Both the position numbers and the translations under genes were made by a program. The notes below the pieces were generated by a model, which was not told where the DNA came from, did no database searches, and was given only the letters and a program-made list of their open reading frames with translations. Below are positions 62,324 to 64,000 of a stretch of 64,000 bases of DNA, one piece after another; the stretch's first letter is position 1, and each line of letters opens with the position of its first letter. Source of the DNA: Haladaptatus caseinilyticus (GTDB lineage: Archaea; Halobacteriota; Halobacteria; Halobacteriales; Haladaptataceae); the NCBI RefSeq assembly GCF_026248685.1, contig NZ_CP111036.1, forward strand, positions 248,001 to 312,000, read 5' to 3'.

Positions 62324-64000
62324 CTATTGGAACGTCCGTCCCAACTGCTCCTGAGTCTCGGGTTCGGCGCTGTCGAACCGTTTTTCGATCTCCGCGTAAC
62401 GTTCGCGGGTTTCCTCGGTGACGCTCGGCGTCACCTCGACCAGCGCGTTCTCGAAGTGTTCCGCGGTGATGCGGACATTGCCGACGCTTTCCCCGATATC
62501 CTCGGGCGAGACGCTCTGGATGAACTCCCGACTCGCGGCCATCGCCGCTTCGCGGCAGACGGCCTCGATGTCGGCGCCGACGTAGCCTTCGGTTTGTTCC
62601 GCGAGCTCGTCCAAGTCAACGTCGTCGGCCAACGGCTTGTGACGGGTGTGAACCTCGAAGATGGCCCGGCGAGCATCCTCGTCAGGAACCGGCACGTGAA
62701 CGTGTCGGTCGAGACGACCCGGACGCAGGAGCGCCGAATCGATGAGGTCGGGGCGGTTCGAGGTAGCGATGACCACCACGTCTTCGAGCTCTTCGAGCCC
62801 GTCCAGTTCGGTCAGCAACTGCGAGACGACGCGCTCGCTGACCTGCGATCCGCCACCGCCGTCGCGGCCGCGCTCCGTGGCGATGGAGTCGATTTCGTCG
62901 AAGAACACCACCGTCGGGGCGTTCTCGCGGGCCTTGCTGAACACTTCACGGACGCCTTTCTCGGACTCACCGACCCACTTCGACAGTAGTTCGGGGCCCT
63001 TGATCGAGATGAAGTTGCTGTCGCTTTCGTTGGCGACGGCCTTCGCCATGAGCGTCTTCCCGGTTCCGGGTGGTCCGTACATCAGGACACCCTTTGCGGC
63101 CTGCATATCCAGCGACTGGAACACTTCTGGATAGTCGAGCGGCCATTGGATGGTTTCGCGGAGGCGCTCTTTGGTGTCTTCCAGTCCACCCACGTCCTGC
63201 CACGACACGTCGGGGACTTCCACGAACACTTCGCGGAGCGCCGAGGGCTCGATGCCCTTCAGTGCCTCCTTGAAGTCCCCTTCCGTGACTTTCAGCGATT
63301 CCAACACGTCCGCCGGGATCTCCTCCGAATCGAGGTCGAGTTCCGGACGGACGCGGCGGAGTGCGTTCATCGCGGATTCGCGAGCGAGCGATTCGAGGTC
63401 GGCACCGACGAATCCGTGGGTGTTGTCGGCGTACTCCTCCAAATCGATGCTATCCGCGAGGGGCATTCCACGCGTATGGACCTGCATGATTTCGAGGCGA
63501 CCGTCGCGGTCCGGGACGCCGATTTCGATCTCGCGGTCGAAGCGACCACCACGGCGGAGCGCGGGGTCGACGGCATCGACGCGGTTCGTCGCGGCGATAA
63601 CCGTCACCTCGCCGCGCTCTTCGAGGCCGTCCATCAGCGAGAGGAGTTGCGCGACGACGCGCCGTTCCACATCGCCGCCAGCCTCCTCGCGTTTCGGCGC
63701 GATGGAGTCGATTTCGTCGATGAAGATGATGGCCGGGGAGTTCTGTTCCGCCTCCTCGAACACCTCTCGCAGTTGCTCTTCGGATTCGCCGTAATATTTC
63801 GACATGATCTCCGGCCCCGAGATGGTCCGGAAGTAAGCGTCGATTTCGTTGGCGACGGCCTTCGCCATGAGCGTCTTCCCGGTTCCGGGCGGTCCATGGA
63901 GGAGTACACCCTTCGGCGGGTCGATGCCGAGGCGACTGAACAGTTCGGGGTGTCGCATCGGGAGCTCTATCATCTCCCGAACTTGTTCGAGTTCGCGCTC
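62324..64000 (-). CDS. AAA ATPase Cdc48/VCP-like, N-terminus outside window
   Basis: 558 residues seen and the start lies beyond the right edge. Two AAA modules are present. D1 has Walker [19 protein letters not shown], Walker [16 protein letters not shown] and [21 protein letters not shown]2 has Walker [19 protein letters not shown], Walker [16 protein letters not shown] and [20 protein letters not shown]. Cdc48 unfolds proteins, in archaea probably feeding the 20S proteasome or aiding complex remodelling. The missing part should hold the N-domain. The C-terminus ends in a Glu/Gln-rich tail. Confidence 0.96.
   Translation of the reverse strand, partial: ERELEQVREMIELPMRHPELFSRLGIDPPKGVLLHGPPGTGKTLMAKAVANEIDAYFRTISGPEIMSKYYGESEEQLREVFEEAEQNSPAIIFIDEIDSIAPKREEAGGDVERRVVAQLLSLMDGLEERGEVTVIAATNRVDAVDPALRRGGRFDREIEIGVPDRDGRLEIMQVHTRGMPLADSIDLEEYADNTHGFVGADLESLARESAMNALRRVRPELDLDSEEIPADVLESLKVTEGDFKEALKGIEPSALREVFVEVPDVSWQDVGGLEDTKERLRETIQWPLDYPEVFQSLDMQAAKGVLMYGPPGTGKTLMAKAVANESDSNFISIKGPELLSKWVGESEKGVREVFSKARENAPTVVFFDEIDSIATERGRDGGGGSQVSERVVSQLLTELDGLEELEDVVVIATSNRPDLIDSALLRPGRLDRHVHVPVPDEDARRAIFEVHTRHKPLADDVDLDELAEQTEGYVGADIEAVCREAAMAASREFIQSVSPEDIGESVGNVRITAEHFENALVEVTPSVTEETRERYAEIEKRFDSAEPETQEQLGRTFQ

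Overview
The window is chromosomal DNA from a haloarchaeon (class Halobacteria). The proteins are strongly acidic. Many secreted proteins carry twin-arginine signals. Several genes have a TATA box about 25-30 bases before the start codon, as leaderless archaeal transcripts do. Typically archaeal or halobacterial genes are present: priS, GINS, Cdc48, RtcB with archease, TrmB, PAC2, HalOD1, and DUF7344, DUF5816, DUF5820 and DUF7116 proteins. The overall gene set resembles Haladaptatus-like genomes, but that genus guess is inference only. I see no CRISPR array, insertion sequence, integrase or replication origin. One RNA gene, tRNA-Glu(TTC), is present.

Layout. 1-2.6 kb: a leftward amino-sugar cassette of oxidoreductase, aminotransferase and hexapeptide acetyltransferase, cut by the left edge. 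3-8.4 kb: a membrane winged-helix protein, a Tat-exported beta-helix protein with a coupled small partner, and a coupled pair of alkaline-phosphatase-superfamily enzyme and FemAB-like acyltransferase. 8.7-11.1 kb: membrane proteins (YdjM-like, DUF1616) and small proteins (DUF7556-like, XapX). 11.4-14.9 kb: the complete sdhCDBA operon. 15.1-17.8 kb: an aspartoacylase-family hydrolase divergent from a RimK-RimB fusion. 17.8-20.5 kb: a DNA glycosylase, a Tat subtilase and a DUF7344 protein. 20.5-23.8 kb: acyl-CoA dehydrogenase divergent from a hydroxyacyl-CoA dehydrogenase/enoyl-CoA hydratase fusion. 23.9-26.2 kb: tRNA-Glu, a small secreted protein, an AbrB-type small protein and a three-domain signalling protein (DUF7504-like, DUF7344, HalOD1).

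26.2-33.9 kb: a tightly overlapping operon of two PrkA-type kinases, a DUF444 von Willebrand protein and SpoVR, the archaeal version of E. coli yeaG-yeaH-ycgB. 34.3-44.3 kb: small conserved haloarchaeal proteins, a second aspartoacylase-like enzyme, a 5'-nucleotidase, a universal stress protein, an MscS channel, PAC2 and TrmB. 44.4-56.3 kb: a carbohydrate locus with an aldo/keto reductase, a complete sugar ABC transporter with a small one-TM protein, two Gfo/Idh/MocA dehydrogenases, a sugar-phosphate-isomerase-like TIM barrel and an eIF2B-like protein. 57.3-64 kb: information processing, with RtcB and archease, a GNAT enzyme, priS and GINS, and Cdc48 running off the right edge.

Four decayed or frameshifted genes lie in the right half: a LolA-like C-terminal remnant near 36.3 kb, a NUDIX hydrolase near 53.9 kb, a lipoprotein near 57 kb and a Na+/Ca2+ exchanger N-terminal remnant near 62.2 kb. 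I found no clearly unprecedented system. The most unusual items are the three-domain signalling fusion, the tandem PrkA module, the RimK-RimB fusion facing an aspartoacylase, and the small membrane protein inside the sugar transporter operon.
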